Origin: Pogonophryne albipinna
Lineage: Eukaryota; Chordata; Actinopteri; Perciformes; Artedidraconidae
DNA: 64,000 nt
Direction of reading: 5' to 3'
Assembly: GCA_028583405.1 (NCBI GenBank)
Contig: CM053243.1
Span: 50,603,826-50,667,825, forward strand
Positions within the stretch are counted from its first letter, which is position 1; the number at the start of each line of letters is the position of its first letter. The notes beneath the pieces are model-generated. The model made no database searches and was not told the origin of the DNA. It saw only the letters and a list, made by a program, of their open reading frames with translations. The translations under genes and the position numbers were made by a program. Shown piece after piece: positions 46,780 to 60,121 of the stretch.

Positions 46780-47243
46780 AACCCTGTCTCCTAAAAATTA
46801 CGTTCCCACATAACTAAACTGCATTCTCAATTACGTTTAGCAAGAAATGTATTTTCTCCCACGTTACGTTCGTTATGAACGTATCTCAAATACGTTTATT
46901 TTCTACATATCTTCTAGAAACATATTTTCTCCCACGTTACGTTTCTTATGAACGTATCTTAAATACGTTTATTTTCTACATATCTTTGCCATTTATTGTC
47001 TTGCTTATAATAATGATAATAGTCATTTATAAATATCATTTTAGAGCACACATTTGAAATCAGTATAGGCGAGGCTGTAATTTCGCCAGCTGTTACTCTC
47101 ATGAGCGAGGCAGAAAATAATAGTTTTAACATGCCAAAAAGCTGCTGTGTCGTTTATTGCACCTCAAACATTAAAACAAATCCAGAGTTACGTGTTTCTG
47201 TACTTCCTCTAAGAAGAAAGGACAGTAACAGAAGATCTCTGTG
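46780..47243. repeat. Left long terminal inverted repeat
   Basis: Contains two copies of a unit of about 64 bp (ACGTTATGAACGTATCT...CTACATATCT) near the tip, each with short GAACGT/ACGTTC palindromes. Confidence 0.85.
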
Positions 47244-47244
47244 A
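47131..47244 (+). pseudogene. THAP domain N-terminal exon, left repeat
   Basis: MPKSCCVVYCTSNIKTNPEL, then LPLRRKDSNRRSL and a TGA where the right copy has the conserved Trp. MPK-x-C-x(4)-C starts the C2CH zinc-binding THAP fold. The later Cys-His pair is missing. Confidence 0.6.
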
Positions 47245-47315
47245 CGCCAGATGTGGTGTTGTTAATGCGATATGATATCCGAAAAACATTTCAGTTTAGG
47301 ATTGCCGAAGACACT

Positions 47316-48098
47316 TGTTATGTTGTGTTCGTTATTTTCGCGTCCAGGAGAGAAGCTTTAAAAGGAGACTAAATTGAGTCTCTGAGAAGGTTCAAATGGT
47401 ACTTTAATTAATAAAAAAGGCACGGTAATGTTACAAGCAGAATATTGTTCGACAGAAAAGCAGCTGTCTCTGGCTCTCGCTAGCAGATCAAGAAAGAGGC
47501 CGAACCCCTCAGGTCCCGCAGTTTTATATATCCTCTGCTGGCTCCTCCCATGCGGGCCGGCTCTCTAACGTTTTAATGTCCGTTGTTTTGCATATCAGAG
47601 GATACAGACATTGTACATTCAATATATATCTAAACACGCCTTTCTCTTCCTTAACTCTTTCATGACTTTTCATTTAAACACATTCTAAACGCTGTAATCA
47701 ATACTCCAAAAAATACAGGAAATACTTCAACGGCAGTTTGGTTTCGGTCGTTCCGGAGTTGTCACATGCTACCCACATCTGTAAACAATAACGTACTCAA
47801 ATAAACTGTACCTTCATTTAATATTCAACAACATAATAATATCTCGACGTCTGTAGTTGTAGTGTTGAAATCAGTAGGTTTCGGTGTGCAACATCATATC
47901 GCTGCTAAATTCACCTTATAGTAAATGTATATTAGCCTATGCTAAATGCTAACCGGAGATGAAGGATTTTCAGAATAAAAGCTAACAAACTGAGTTGTGC
48001 ACAGGAACTTCTGGTTTTTCAGTATAAAACAGCTTTTAAACTGACGGTATGTTTTAGGTAACATTATGCTATCAAAACATTGATTTTAATTTCTAACA
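47316..48098 (-). mobile_element. ERV 3' LTR, 783 bp
   Basis: Direct partner of the 5' LTR. The extra length comes from small insertions, such as TCAATACTCC near 47698. Confidence 0.88.
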
Positions 48099-48708
48099 GT
48101 CCCTCCTTACACACCTAAAAGGTGTGTATAATACTGAAATCAATGAGTTCTTCATCTGAACTCTGCATAGTACATAACTCATATCAAAAACATACAATCA
48201 AAATGGAATGTTTCGAATAGCCTCAACTTTACAAAAATACAAAAATACTTTGACTGTTCAAACATAAAAGTTTTCCCTTGTGCATAACTTCTAGTGTTAA
48301 CATTCAATATGGTTCTTCAAAATAGCAGCAATGGCTTGGTATCAGAACATTTCTTCCTCCCTCCTTTCACAGAAACCGTTCTCATACCACGCTCAGTGTT
48401 AAGGCACTTGTTTTTACAAAGTGAAAAGAAACAACCCATTTTAGAATAGTAGGTTCTAAAATACATGAAATCTACCATATAGAACAGTGAAAAAATAATA
48501 AAAATGAAATAAACTATCTTGGACCAGTGTAATGTAATAATAAAAATACACTATCTTGGAATAGTATAAGTAAATTGAAATGGATTCACTCCATTTTAGC
48601 ATTTTATTTTGCTCACTTCTTCACATGATTTCATCATTTAAAGAATCACATCGGCTGGACATTCATTGAACAATCTCATCTCTGAACATCCATATCATTT
48701 AAACTCAT

Positions 48709-48850
48709 TCAAACTAACTCATCATTTTCATCAACATCTGTATATGGGGGTGGATCGTCCTGTTCTACTAGCATTTGTAACTGTCTCCTCATGAGAAATG
48801 TACCCTCCCTCCTTTCATACCATTTAAGGTATGAAAGTAATATGTTCTCT
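48709..48850 (-). pseudogene. ERV Env C-terminal tail with PPPY motif
   Basis: The frame ends WYERREGTFLMRRQLQMLVE and DDPPPYTDVDENDELV, stop at 48709. It lies about 600 bp before the 3' LTR. A PPPY motif is a known NEDD4-type ubiquitin ligase binding site. Confidence 0.45.
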
Positions 48851-50938
48851 AGAAGAGGCCGTTGTGATCAATCGGTATTTTAGGACATGGAATTAATGCA
48901 ACATCTAGGCCTCCCTGGGCGCCCCTATGCTATCCTTGTACCCTGGAGCCTAAACTCCCCCTGGGACTGGTCTCTTAGCCCTACTGGCTTTGGGTGGTCT
49001 GTTCTAATGCAGTGATAAAGTCCCTGAAATGGTGTGAAAACTGGTGGAATATCACTAACGCATTATACTAATTTATTTTCAATTCTGGTCTACTTAAATA
49101 ACTATGCTGAGCCCTTTTAACAGTGTGTGGAACCTTGGGTGCCCGAGCATGTGATAATTACTCCCTCCTTTAACAAGGACTTTAAAAACAGAAGTCATTT
49201 CATTAATGGTTTGTAGTTCAATTCAGGAATTTTCACTCATGGCAGATATGTTTCTCCTTTTAAATAACATCTCTAAATGTCAGGTCATCACTGATTAAAT
49301 GGATGAGCATTAGGAGGTGGTGGCACTTGTCTTTTAAAACTCATACTCTGGTGCTGTGCGCTCCCTCTGAAGCTGCAAGTAAGATTTAAAACATCTGCAG
49401 GGTGGGTTGAGCACCCCTTCTCCCTGAACGATATTGGTTGTCGAAAATATGCACCATTAAAATGAGTGATCCAAGGCCCCGCATGTATTACTCCCAATTA
49501 TACTAGTTTTTCAAAATTAAAATGTTCAATCGCTCTTTGCCTAGTGTCTTTTTAAAACTCTACATCTTGGACGACAAACAAATGTTGTTTCCACCTTAAC
49601 AGTTCTCCTATGGTAATAACCATGCTAGATTGGAATACTTTCTTTGGCCTGGTTCTAGCTCTACCTTTAACATTTTCCATTCAAATAAAGATTTGCCTGC
49701 TATCTATATTGTAACAAATTAAATCTTCCCCAAATTCTCACATGAATAAGAATCTCTATAAGAATAATTTGTTTATATGATGAAAAGATTGAATAATATG
49801 TTCTACCCTCAGTGTGTTCTTAGGATTGTTTTCTAATAAGTGTGTTTATGTGTAAACTCACTCACTCCCGTGTTCCTTCTCTCCCCTCTGGTTGTCAAGC
49901 CACGACCCCCTCACGTTCTGCTGGCCATGCCAACTCCTCTGGTTCTGTCCTCTCCTCCGTCTTGCCTTCTCCTCAGTCCATCCGCTCTTGGATCCTCCCG
50001 CTGTAACTCTTTTCAGTGGCCCAACTGCTTTGCATTTCATCTCCTCCTTTTCAGTCTCTACGCTGTTGCATGGAGGGCGTATTCCGCTCTCATGTCCCAC
50101 ACTCTGCTCTTGTGCCAAATCTCGTGGCTCAGGCTGGAACTTCATGTCCTGTACTGGGACCGATGAGAGTTTGCCTCTTTGTCAGCATGCTGGTTTGGTT
50201 CTGGATGCCTCAGGTGGAGATGGTTCTGGATGCCTCAGGTCGTTGTTGGTTCAGCTCGGGTTCTCTGTCTTTTCGATGGAGGAGGAGGAGTCTCCTGTGG
50301 TGAGGTCATTTGTCTGAAGATGGGGTCGTAGCGTTCTGACAGGCAGAGAGAGAGAGAGAGAGATCTCGGGACGCATTACCTATAGCTAATTCTAACACAC
50401 TGAGGTAAAATATATCCAATCCTTTCCACGCTATTTTCCTAATCTTACTATCTGTCTTAGATGTTAAATGTCATCTAAACCCAATTAATGTCTACTAATG
50501 GTTGTGCCATATCCCTAAACATTGTTTCCACCCACTGTAACATGGCTACTCCAAATAACTCTTTCAGGAAACCATTTTCTTCTATAAATTAAAAATACCT
50601 ACATGTTTCAAGCACCACATATTTCACACACTATAAAAGAACGTCCCCATATTTTCTCCATCACTTTAAATCTCACTGTTATTTAGAACATAAGTAACTT
50701 TGTGACTGGACATATCTGCAATGTCGCCACAATCTGCTGGGGAATTTTGTTCATAGAGTTTGTACGTACAAAGCTGTACTTGTGGGTTAGTAGCCTGTTT
50801 CTACTGTAATCATTTTCAATAATTTTGCTCAGGTCACCGGTCGGTTGTCCATAAACTTAACAGGGGGTGTTTCTGGTACAGACTAAAACATGGATCCAGT
50901 GTATTTGGAGATTCCCCTAATCTGTAAATCCCCATCAC

Positions 50939-51406
50939 TTAAACCCATCTCATCATTTGATACAAGAACTGCATATATGGGGGGTGAATCATCTTGATTG
51001 TAACCGCCTCACCTTTGGGAACGAGTATTTCTAAATCCTCCTCTTGTTGCTCAGCTGATCTTTTGGCTCTGGGGATAAGTGAAAGTCTCTGAAACACAGC
51101 TGGAGTTTTGTTAGTGATGTGGGCATTATCTATGAGTGGACTAATGGATCCATGTCTTACTTGATATTGTACTCCCCATCCAACCAGAAAGGTGCCAAGT
51201 GTAATGAGCACAATCAACAATGCTATTCTGACTCTTATCCCTAGGGGACCCCACAATTGCTTTGGCTTTGTTCTTGACATCATCTCTATTTTCTCCCTGG
51301 TTGTGTCAGTTACAGAATTTAAATAATGAGTACTATAATAACGTATACAAAAATTGGACTCTTTTTCAGATGTAAAGCAAAAATAGGTTTTCACTTTAGT
51401 GTACAA
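50939..51406 (-). pseudogene. ERV Env, N-terminal fragment
   Basis: Open frame with a hydrophobic segment (IALLIVLITLGTFLVGWGV) near the start, fitting a signal or leader anchor, and a basic RAKR site. It ends at a stop after MMRWV. The call rests mainly on position, downstream of integrase. Confidence 0.5.
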
Positions 51407-51599
51407 TCTATAAAATCTATAGACAATTCGTCTTTTGAGCTGTTTCTATCTTTATCTTATTTCTATTTATTGTTTTGTTCCAGCTCTGCCAAATCAGTCC
51501 TAACTCCCAATAATGTTCTGGAAGTTGCCAGTGAAGGGTGACAATGTGTGAGGTGGTGTCAATTTGCTCCTTTTTCTTTACCTTTAAACCGGAGCGCGT

Positions 51600-53010
51600 G
51601 TGAAGTTCATTACAACTTCTCACTGTTCCGTCCACCGGGATCAGCTCACTGTCTTTTGTGAACTTTCACCCTCACCCAATCACCTGGCCGAACAGGAGTC
51701 TCTTCTGGTGTCTCGTCTGGTATCTCTGTAGCTTTCCTAGCCTGTGTAGACAAAACTTGGATAATATTACTCAGAGTTCTGACATATTCATTACTTCTAT
51801 TCGTCTAATATCTAAAACTGGACCACTCCCTCCTTGGAGAAGGCCCAAGCTTCGGCATACCTTTTGTCGTTATGAGACTATTATTAACTCATGTTATTAT
51901 TTATTAACTACAACGTCACTGAAATCAACATATCTGTATAATCATGACACTCCCTCCTTTGAGCATAACATGCTCAATTAATATTGCAATGATTACCCTA
52001 TTCTGAACAGGACATGTAAAACCCATAACGTTGCATTAAATAAATATAACTTCTCCGTGTACCCATAAGGCGTACAAAAATATCGTATGATGTATGGTTT
52101 TCTGATGGTATAAAAACATATTTACTAAAATCTGCCATTAGCACAAAAATACTTGTTTCAATAATGGCTTTTGTCCTGGTATTATGCATCATTGTTGCGA
52201 AAAACAATACCCCTGGTGTCGCTAATGCGTCTCAATAATTCTAGGATTAGAGGATTGGTTGATACTGCTGAACAAAGATATGATAAAATAATATTTCTCT
52301 AAACTAGAGGGAAAATACGAACTATTCTCACAGAGGGTGACATGCATGAAGGGCTGGTGCCCCTCACTCAAAATGAGATATTGCCTTACGCACTACATAT
52401 AAATCAGTAAAGTTACTCAAGAATAAATAAATAAAAACTGATTCTTGAAACTGTTGTAAAAACCCTACAACTTCTTCATCCAAGCTCTCAATCAGTGTTA
52501 TGTTATTTAATCTGCAGCTCATTGCCTTAAAACAGATACTTCAGACCGATTATAAATTGTGTTTGAGAAAAATGTAATCTGACTCCATAAATCACATAAT
52601 TGTTTGACTAAAAAACTACACTTCCACTAACAATAAATGAAGTTCCCCTTTAAACACAGCCCCGGTCTTCTGACGGGGTCTATCTATGTACTGGCTGGAA
52701 AATGTTGTGCCAGTCTCTGTCGCTCCGTCACTGTTCTCCCGCTAACAGTCACTCTCTAGTTCTGCTGGGTTCTTGTTGACTTCTTCACTGGTTTGAGACA
52801 AGCGACCCTATCGGACACCTCCCTTTGTAGCCAGACTTCACCACAGCAGAATCGAGTTTCTGTTTTTAGGTCTCAACAGCTCCACGTCAGGTGTATCGCC
52901 GCCCCTTGAACTGCAGTCGGTGTAAACAGGAGGACTTGGTAAGGATCCTCCGTCTTGGGTAGTACTAGGTTTCCGTCTTCATATTTTTGGGTGGAAACCC
53001 GTCGTCTTGA
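51600..53010 (-). pseudogene. ERV integrase C-terminal remnants
   Basis: Two short stretches resemble the retroviral integrase C-terminal domain: DPYQVLLFTPTAVQ at about 52890-52960, and PGDWVRVKVHKRQ at about 51650-51700. The order is reversed relative to the usual domain, so this may be two broken copies. Everything else expected of pol is absent from the 1.9 kb between gag and env. Confidence 0.5.
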
Positions 53011-53269
53011 CCTCACTAGCTGTGTGGACACAATAGTTTTCTGTGTAGGGGAACAACATCACTCGTAATCTCTTTCCTTCTCATTACAAAAATAGTCTGC
53101 TAAATGTTCTATTCTGTGGATGCTTTATGTGTAAATGCAATGCTACTCTCATCTTTGTCATAACATTAACCTCTCCCTCCTGTGGTGACAGATATGGCTC
53201 AATGTAGCTGGATTTCAAAATACCCTTGGCTGAGATGCATCACCTGGTGGTCTGGCCCTCTGAGCTTCC

Positions 53270-53892
53270 TCATTGTTGTGGTTGATACCAGGGTGTCAGT
53301 GGCATTTGGGTCATGTTTGGCACCCCTGTTCGTCTTTGACATCTCTGGGACCCCCTGCCTCCGTTGTCATCATGGAAACCTCCCCGGTTTCTGCATGGAG
53401 GGCCATTGTTTGGTGCAATGTTCTGCGGACACTCTCTGGACAATGTGTCAGCTGACCACATTTGTAGCAGCCTTCATCTGTTCTTCGTCTTGATCGTGGC
53501 TCTCCTCTCCATTGTCCCTTTTGTTGATGCTGTATGGGAGTGTATGCCTGTGCTTGCGGCTGTACTTGGGTAGGAGGATATGCAGGTGTTTGCTGTTGCC
53601 GAAATTGTGTGGGAAGATATTCTGGTACTTGCAGCATCCTGTGTTGCGGACAATATCTGGCCCAATGTGAGAACTGACCACATATGGAGCATCCCTCACC
53701 TTGGAAACCTTGTCCTGTTGATCGATTACCTCCTTGGAAACGCCCTCCTCCTCTGCCACTTTGTCTTCCTCGGAAACCTCCTCCCCTCTGTTGATTCTGC
53801 ACCTGAATCTCTGGCACTTCCTGAGCTTGAATTGTTGGAGGTGTCTGACCTGCCTTCTCTGGTTCTATGGCCATCCCTGATGTAGCTGCCAT
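53270..53892 (-). pseudogene. ERV Gag, nucleocapsid part
   Basis: Gly/Arg-rich stretch (RGGGFRGRQSGRGGGRF), then a CCHC zinc knuckle CSICGQFSHWARYC. A second knuckle CYKCGQLTH is broken by a frameshift before RECPQN. A Gln/Pro/Tyr-rich linker lies between them. In retroviruses such knuckles bind genomic RNA. Confidence 0.75.
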
Positions 53893-54587
53893 TTGCCTTG
53901 CCGCTTTTTGTTTTTATTAGCTTCGGTATCTTTCTCAGCTATTTGCATCTTCAAGAGTCTCAGTTGTAGTGCTTCCATTTCTGTCTTTTGTGTTTGTCTT
54001 TCTTCTGTGATTTCTTCTAATCGTATGTTCTCTTCTATCAGGTGTTTTGATTTACTGGTTAGCACTCTTACTTCATACTCCAATTCTTTGAGATGTTTGT
54101 CCGTGGATACGCCATCCAACTGCAAGACTTCTCCTATAGAACCAACATTCGGGGAGGGAGGAGGGACTTCGGCCAGGCTTAGATACAGCTTCGGAGTTTG
54201 GATAACTGGAGCCTCTTTGGTTTTCACTGCCAGGTCTGCTACTTGGACCACATGTATGCTGTCTGCCAATAGGCTGGCATATTCCAGATGGAGTATCAGA
54301 CTTGTAACTCTTATAAATCTTTCTTCAGCTTCTCTCCATATAGTTAGCTGTTGTAGGCATTGTTCGTGCTCATAGTCGAGTACTGCTCTTCTATGGGCTT
54401 TTGTTGGTCCAGGTTGATCATCTGCTGGAACCAGTCCTCTTGTTTGCCACTGTTCCAACAGTTTCTCTATTTGGTTCCATGTCTTCTGTCTTTTAATTGG
54501 AAAGGTTAAAGCATCTGATCTGATTTTTATCCTTCCCTTGATATCTGCAGTCGAGTCTGGTCTCAACTTAGTTTCTCTTGGTGACAT
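53865..54587 (-). pseudogene. ERV Gag, N-terminal part
   Basis: 241-codon frame from MSPRETKLRPDS. A helical N-terminal region (WNQIEKLLEQWQTRGLVP) comes before a long Glu/Lys coiled coil ending in a Lys-rich tail. A frameshift near 53890 separates it from the nucleocapsid frame. No matrix or capsid motif is recognised. Confidence 0.55.
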
Positions 54588-54589
54588 GT

Positions 54590-56646
54590 TCTCTAACTAT
54601 TCCAATGATCAAAGATTGAAGCACTAGTCCTCTGACTAGTACCTTTGTATTCCTTCAAAAATATCCTATGTCATCAGAATTGTTAAATCTGGGTGTTTTT
54701 TTTGGGTTTTTTCTTTTCAATTTATAGATTTTTTTTTAATGCAAATTTTAAAATCAGAATTGTTAAAAAATTAAAATTGTACAGTGTATAGTTTTGACTT
54801 TAAAATATGAAAATTATGCAAATTTTAAAATCAGAATTGTTTAAAAAATAAAATTGTTCAGTGTATAGTTTTGACTTTGAAATATGAAGATTATGCATCT
54901 GGTGAAAATCTACTGTGTTCCACTTTCCGAAGTGTTTGGAATTATGTAAATGTAATAACTTGTGTTAGCTTCAATACATTTGTTTGCTTTTTTGAAAGAG
55001 TATTATGTAAAGTTTCTTATCTTATAATTAGAAACCACTTGCAATTCTATCTCGGCGATGAAGCATATGTTTATTTATAACACTTAAAATTAAACTTCAA
55101 AATGCTATTGAGTTTTTCCTCTATGTAATAATTCTGTACTACCAGCAGAGTGCGCTATTGTAATTTCCAGCTTAATCCACTAGGGATTACTGTTGCAAAA
55201 CTAACCTCTATTAAACAAGAAGTAGTTTATTTTCCTTAAAAATATCTTTAAAATGGGAAGAAAATTACAATATGGTTAAACAATACAGCACAAAACCGCC
55301 AAAACACATGGGCAAACAGGAATACTTCAAAAATCAGACTATACACTGTTGCCTGGTTAAATACTTCAAAACTCAGTTTGGAGTTTTAGAAAATACAACA
55401 ATCCTTCCCTTCAATATCCAAAACCTGATTTAGCCTTCTAGTTACAACTGTGACAAGAAGTATGATTCGTTCTTCACAAGATGGAGGTCAGGAAAATGCC
55501 TCATTGGAGTGAAACCAGCTGCATAAGAACAAACAAAGGAGTGCTTTGAATTTGCATTTCACGAAATGGCGATTGCCCTGTGTTTGTTTGTCAATATGTG
55601 GTGAAAACAAGATGGCAACTGATTTTCCAAAACCCCAACCTGAAGAACAAAGGGATTTGAAAATACACCACTTGGCTTTCACAGGGGAGTTTTGAATAAT
55701 GACTGGTTGATATTTACTGTAGCATAAGGAGTCACTGGTGAGATATGTTGTAATCTAGAGCGTACAACACAACCCAACACTGTTAGTTTAAAATTATAAC
55801 ACTTCTATGTATTTTACAATTAAAAATGGGACTTAAACCCTTTACGTTATAGGCCTTAAACCCTTTTACGTAATATTTGACTTAAAGTCACTATGTTTTA
55901 TCCGTTTCTATTAAGACACGCTATAATGGGACAAAGTAAGACGCTAATCAAACACAATCAGGAGAATATCGTCTATCTAATGCACGAATGTCGCATTTCT
56001 CGTCGTAATACACTCGCAATGTCTGGTTGTAAATAGAACAGAATAAACACTGATAAAGACTTAAACTTTACTCAGGCCTATTACAAGGACTTTTTTAGAA
56101 CAGACTTAAATTGCTGCTAGACAAACACTCACTTCAATTTCCTCAGCCTTAAACTGACTCGCGATGTCTCCTCTATTCTAACAGCCTTAAACTGTTTAAT
56201 GAACTTAAATCATTTACGTTATAGGACTTAAACCTAAAAACGTAAGAAGAGACACCTCCTTGAAGTATGAGAAGTATGATCAGCCTTAAACTGAGTACAC
56301 ACACAATAATATAAAAACACACAAATTAATAGCATGCAGGGTTAAATGTAAGGAAAAGATGAAATTTGAACTCACCCTGCTTGCGACAAAACAACGCCAC
56401 GTGTTATAGGATTGGTTTATGAATTTAGGCTGTTTTAACATTAATTTAGGCAGTCTTTCTCAGGAGTCCAATTTACCAGACACTCCTATTATTCACTATG
56501 TAATCTATTGAAGATTTTGAATAAACAGGTACTTCTTTACCTTTCTGTATTGGGCCCGAGTGTATATCTGCCAGCATTGTTCAAGCTCCTTTGAAAACTG
56601 CAACTGCTCTCCCGGTGCAACAAGATCACGTCGGGGAAGAACCAAT
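54590..56646 (-). other. ERV leader, about 2 kb, with reiterated CTTAAA motifs
   Basis: No open frame. A repeat of about 70 bp lies at 54744-54895. About ten (G)(A/C)CTTAAA(C) motifs lie between 55825 and 56290 on the plus strand, several near TTACGTTATA. Confidence 0.5.
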
Positions 56647-57417
56647 TGTTATGTTGTGTTCGTTATTCTCGCGTCCAGGAGAGAAGCTTTAAAAGGAGAC
56701 TAAATTGAGTCTCTGAGAAGGTTCAAATGGTACTTTAATTAATAAAAAAGGCACGGTAATGTTACAAGCAGAATATTGTTCGACAGAAAAGCAGCTGTCT
56801 CTGGCTCTCGCTAGCAGATCAAGAAAGAGGCCGAACCCCTCAGGTCCCGCAGTTTTATATATCCTCTGCTGGCTCCTCCCAGCGGGCCGGCTCTCTAACG
56901 TTTTAATGTCCGTTGTTTTGCATATCAGAGGATACAGACATTGTACATTCAATATATATCTAAACACACCTTTTCTCTTCCTTAACTCTTTCATGACTTT
57001 TCATTTAACACATTCTAAACGCTGTAAAAATACAGGAAATACTTCACGGCAGTTTGGTTTCCGGTCTTTCCGGATGTTGTCACATGCTACCCACATCTGT
57101 AAACAATAACGTACTCAAATAAACTGTACCTTCATTTAATATTCAACAATAATAATATCTCGACGTCTGTAGTTGTAGTGTTGAAATCAGTAGGTTTCGG
57201 TGTGCAACATCATATCGCTGCTAAATTCACCTCTATAGTAAATGGTATATTAGCCTCATGCTAAATGCTAACCGGAGATGAAGGATTTTCAGAATAAAAG
57301 CTTAACAACTGGTTGTGCACAGGAACTTCTTCGTTTTTCAGTATAAAACAGCTTTTAAACTGACGGTATGTTTTAAGGTACATTATGCTTTCAAAACATT
57401 GATTTTAATTTCTAACA
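56647..57417 (-). mobile_element. ERV 5' LTR, 771 bp
   Basis: Matches the left LTR apart from several small indels and a few substitutions. On the minus strand it begins TGTTAGAAATT and ends CACAACATAACA. Confidence 0.88.
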
Positions 57418-59995
57418 CACTACACTACCCATAATCCCCAGCTATCGTTTGGGACTACAGTCCCGTTGACAAACCCCGTGATTAATCTTCAACCTCTGGG
57501 ATTGGATGTTGGAGTGGCAGCGCGCCAAGGTTACGCCGAGCGTCGAGCGCTTTGAAATGGAACGAAACCACGGCAGACTATTCAAAACTGGACTTGAACG
57601 CCCCCCCAGAACTACACATGCTGGCTATTGTGTTTCGCAACATGTTCTCTATAGCACGTCTCTACTGGGAATTGTAGTTTTAAAAGACGTTTTCTTTTTT
57701 CCAAAAATTAGAAGTTGACAGTATTAAACTGTGTACAGCCCTGGAGGTTTAGGCGATAGGAAACACATTGGTGTGTACACATTTAAAACATATAATTAAT
57801 AAATGGATGAAAATCGCTTGTGTCCATAATGCGCAGCATTAATATATACCCACATGACAGCTCATTGTTACTTTGTAATTCTATCCACTACAATTCAGAG
57901 GTTAACCTGGTATTTTTACTCCACTACATTTATTTTAGTGACTTTGCAGATTCTGATTAATGATGTGAAATATAAACAACCCTTAAAGCAGACTTTAGTT
58001 ACACCTGAGTAAAATTCAGGGAAGGTGATTGTCAAGTGCCAACAATCAGGAGAGATATTTGATAGTTGGTGCTTGAGAAGACTAAACATTTATCTGCAGA
58101 TCTCTATAAAGTATATTAATTACTCGTTATTCTCTACTAATAGTTAATTAAAAACTGTATATAATTGCTATTTTGCACATCCCTTTCAAGATTTCAAGAT
58201 TTTCTAAGGTATATTGACATATCATATCCACAACTACGGTGTAGTTATGCAATGAATGAAAAACTTCGGTCACAGGTTCCTCAACAGTGCATTACAAGAC
58301 ATTTATCAATATGTGTGTATACCTCCACCATTAAACTGTCGTATTCTGCACATTTCTTATACTATCTACATACATAAGAGTATAATTAATGTGTATAATA
58401 TCAGTTAAAATAAGTGCTTCAACATAGTTAACATTGCAGGAAAGCAATACATTAGACGTTAAGTTCTTTGTCAGGCTTAATATTTATCTGTAGATAGATA
58501 TCCCCAAAGCTTTTTTCTTATTTGAAAGAAGACCTTAACCTAAAGTACTCTTTAATGTGTTAATAAAGGTTAATTAGTTTGTCTGTTTTGCACATCCTCC
58601 TATTAATATCTTTGTACATCCAGCACTAAACTGTTTTATTGTAGAGATCACTTACAGTATCTTCTTGATTTTTTTATATTCTATACTTCTATCATTGACC
58701 TTCTACTTTCCCCCTATGAAAGTATGTACTCTTAATATTTTTTTCATCAAATAACATTATTCAACAAAAATAACATTATTCAACAAAAAAAATGCAATAA
58801 CGTGCTTTAACCACGAGGCGGTGCACACAAGGTACACACAGCATACTAATAATAACTTTGTATTATTAGTGTAGGACACTTGTGTATAACATCTGAAGAT
58901 TTGTAGTTTTATTCATGTTTTTACATAATTTTACAGGATATTGCTATACTATTTCTCATGCTTTACTTCTACACATTAATATCTGATTTGTAAAACATCA
59001 CAGAAAGCCATATCCGTCATTTAATGGTAAGCTATTGAAATTGTGATTCCATAGATGTGTCTCGCATCACCCAAATCCCCTGACTATTCCCTCAACTCAG
59101 TATTTACATTCTTATATTCAAAGAAAATCAGTAATATCTTTAAAAACTACAAGTCCTTTTCTATCAGCTGTGCACCGTTATGGTGTAAATATAACCTATC
59201 TACCAATTGGATCAAATATAAAAGTCAGCCGAATTACTATTGATACTGCAAGGAGACGTATTTTGTGAAAAGAAATGCAAGGTGTTGTTTAATTGTTGAT
59301 ATATTTATGATCCACGTCACATATTCAGTTTTGGCGGCAGTTCTCATGTTTGTCCAGAAGTCTTCTCATCAGGGCTCTATAAATAAAGAACTACGGCAGA
59401 TATGTAATATTTAATGCAGCCGAACCGTGTATTACAATGCCGTTATGTGATGACTTCCAAAGAGAAAAGCAAGAACACTCGGAATAAAGTATTATATTTT
59501 TTTACAATGTTTTCGGATATCATATCGCATTAACATCATATACCAACATGCATTGCGGCTAAACATCCAATCAACGAGCTTCAAGCTGAGGATCTTGGGT
59601 AATCTGTTCAGTGGGTTTGTGTGTATCCTCAAAATGTCCCTTATAGGCCTACGTCTGTTTCCGGTGACTTTATTTACGGCTAAAAAGCCCAAGATTATAG
59701 AATTAAACAAATAAATAAAACAAGGATAATTGTGTGTTATTTTTGAGTAAATAAGGAAAAAAAGATTTTTCAAAATACAGATTTCAGTATTTTGAGGCTC
59801 TGAGCCCCATTCTTTTCCTCACAGACGGGAAAAAAGTCCGACATTATACGATTTAAAATAAAAACATAAAACACTGGCATGTAATTTACGTTAGAATAAA
59901 TAGAATGGTTTTGAATAATAGATGAGAGTAAAATCTACGTCACTTTACGGCCCCGCCCACTTTTGGGGAAACCAACGCTGTCATTTGAACGGCGA
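57418..59995. other. Right interior of the THAP transposon
   Basis: AT-rich with no long coding frame. Fish repeat fragments occur at 57880-57980 (ACTCCACTACATTTATTT) and 58185-58290. No transposase exons are recognised. Confidence 0.4.
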
Positions 59996-60121
59996 TCAAG
60001 CCTGAAGCCACAGAGATCTTCTGTTACTGTCCTTTCTTCTTAGAGGAAGTACAGAAACACGTAACTCTGGATTTGTTTTAATGTTTGAGGTGCAATAAAC
60101 GACACAGCAGCTTTTTGGCAT
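59996..60121 (-). pseudogene. THAP domain N-terminal exon, right repeat
   Basis: 41-aa frame with the same start as the left copy, but it continues NRRSLWLQA, with the Trp typical of THAP domains, before a stop. It ends before the second zinc-ligand pair; a downstream exon would be expected in an intact element. Confidence 0.65.

Larger units (their letters stand above)
47316..57417 (-). mobile_element. Endogenous retrovirus, 10.1 kb, pol largely deleted
   Basis: Two LTRs (TGTTA...TAACA) in direct orientation flank an internal region on the minus strand. A 4-bp target duplication CACT lies at 47312-47315 and 57418-57421. A polypurine tract AAGGAGGGA precedes the 3' LTR (left), and a TGGTTCTTCCCCGACGTG primer site follows the 5' LTR (right). 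Gag and Env pieces remain; protease, RT, RNase H and most of integrase are missing. The lineage is not certain. Confidence 0.85.

Noticed and set aside
49840..50317. Plus-strand open frames opposite the ERV env region
   Set aside because: They are antisense to the retrovirus and have no recognisable domain. Similar shadows occur at 53182-53573, 53580-53885 and 53893-54375.
56759..57109. Open frame of 116 codons in the right LTR
   Set aside because: It lies in an LTR, is antisense, and is broken in the other LTR copy.
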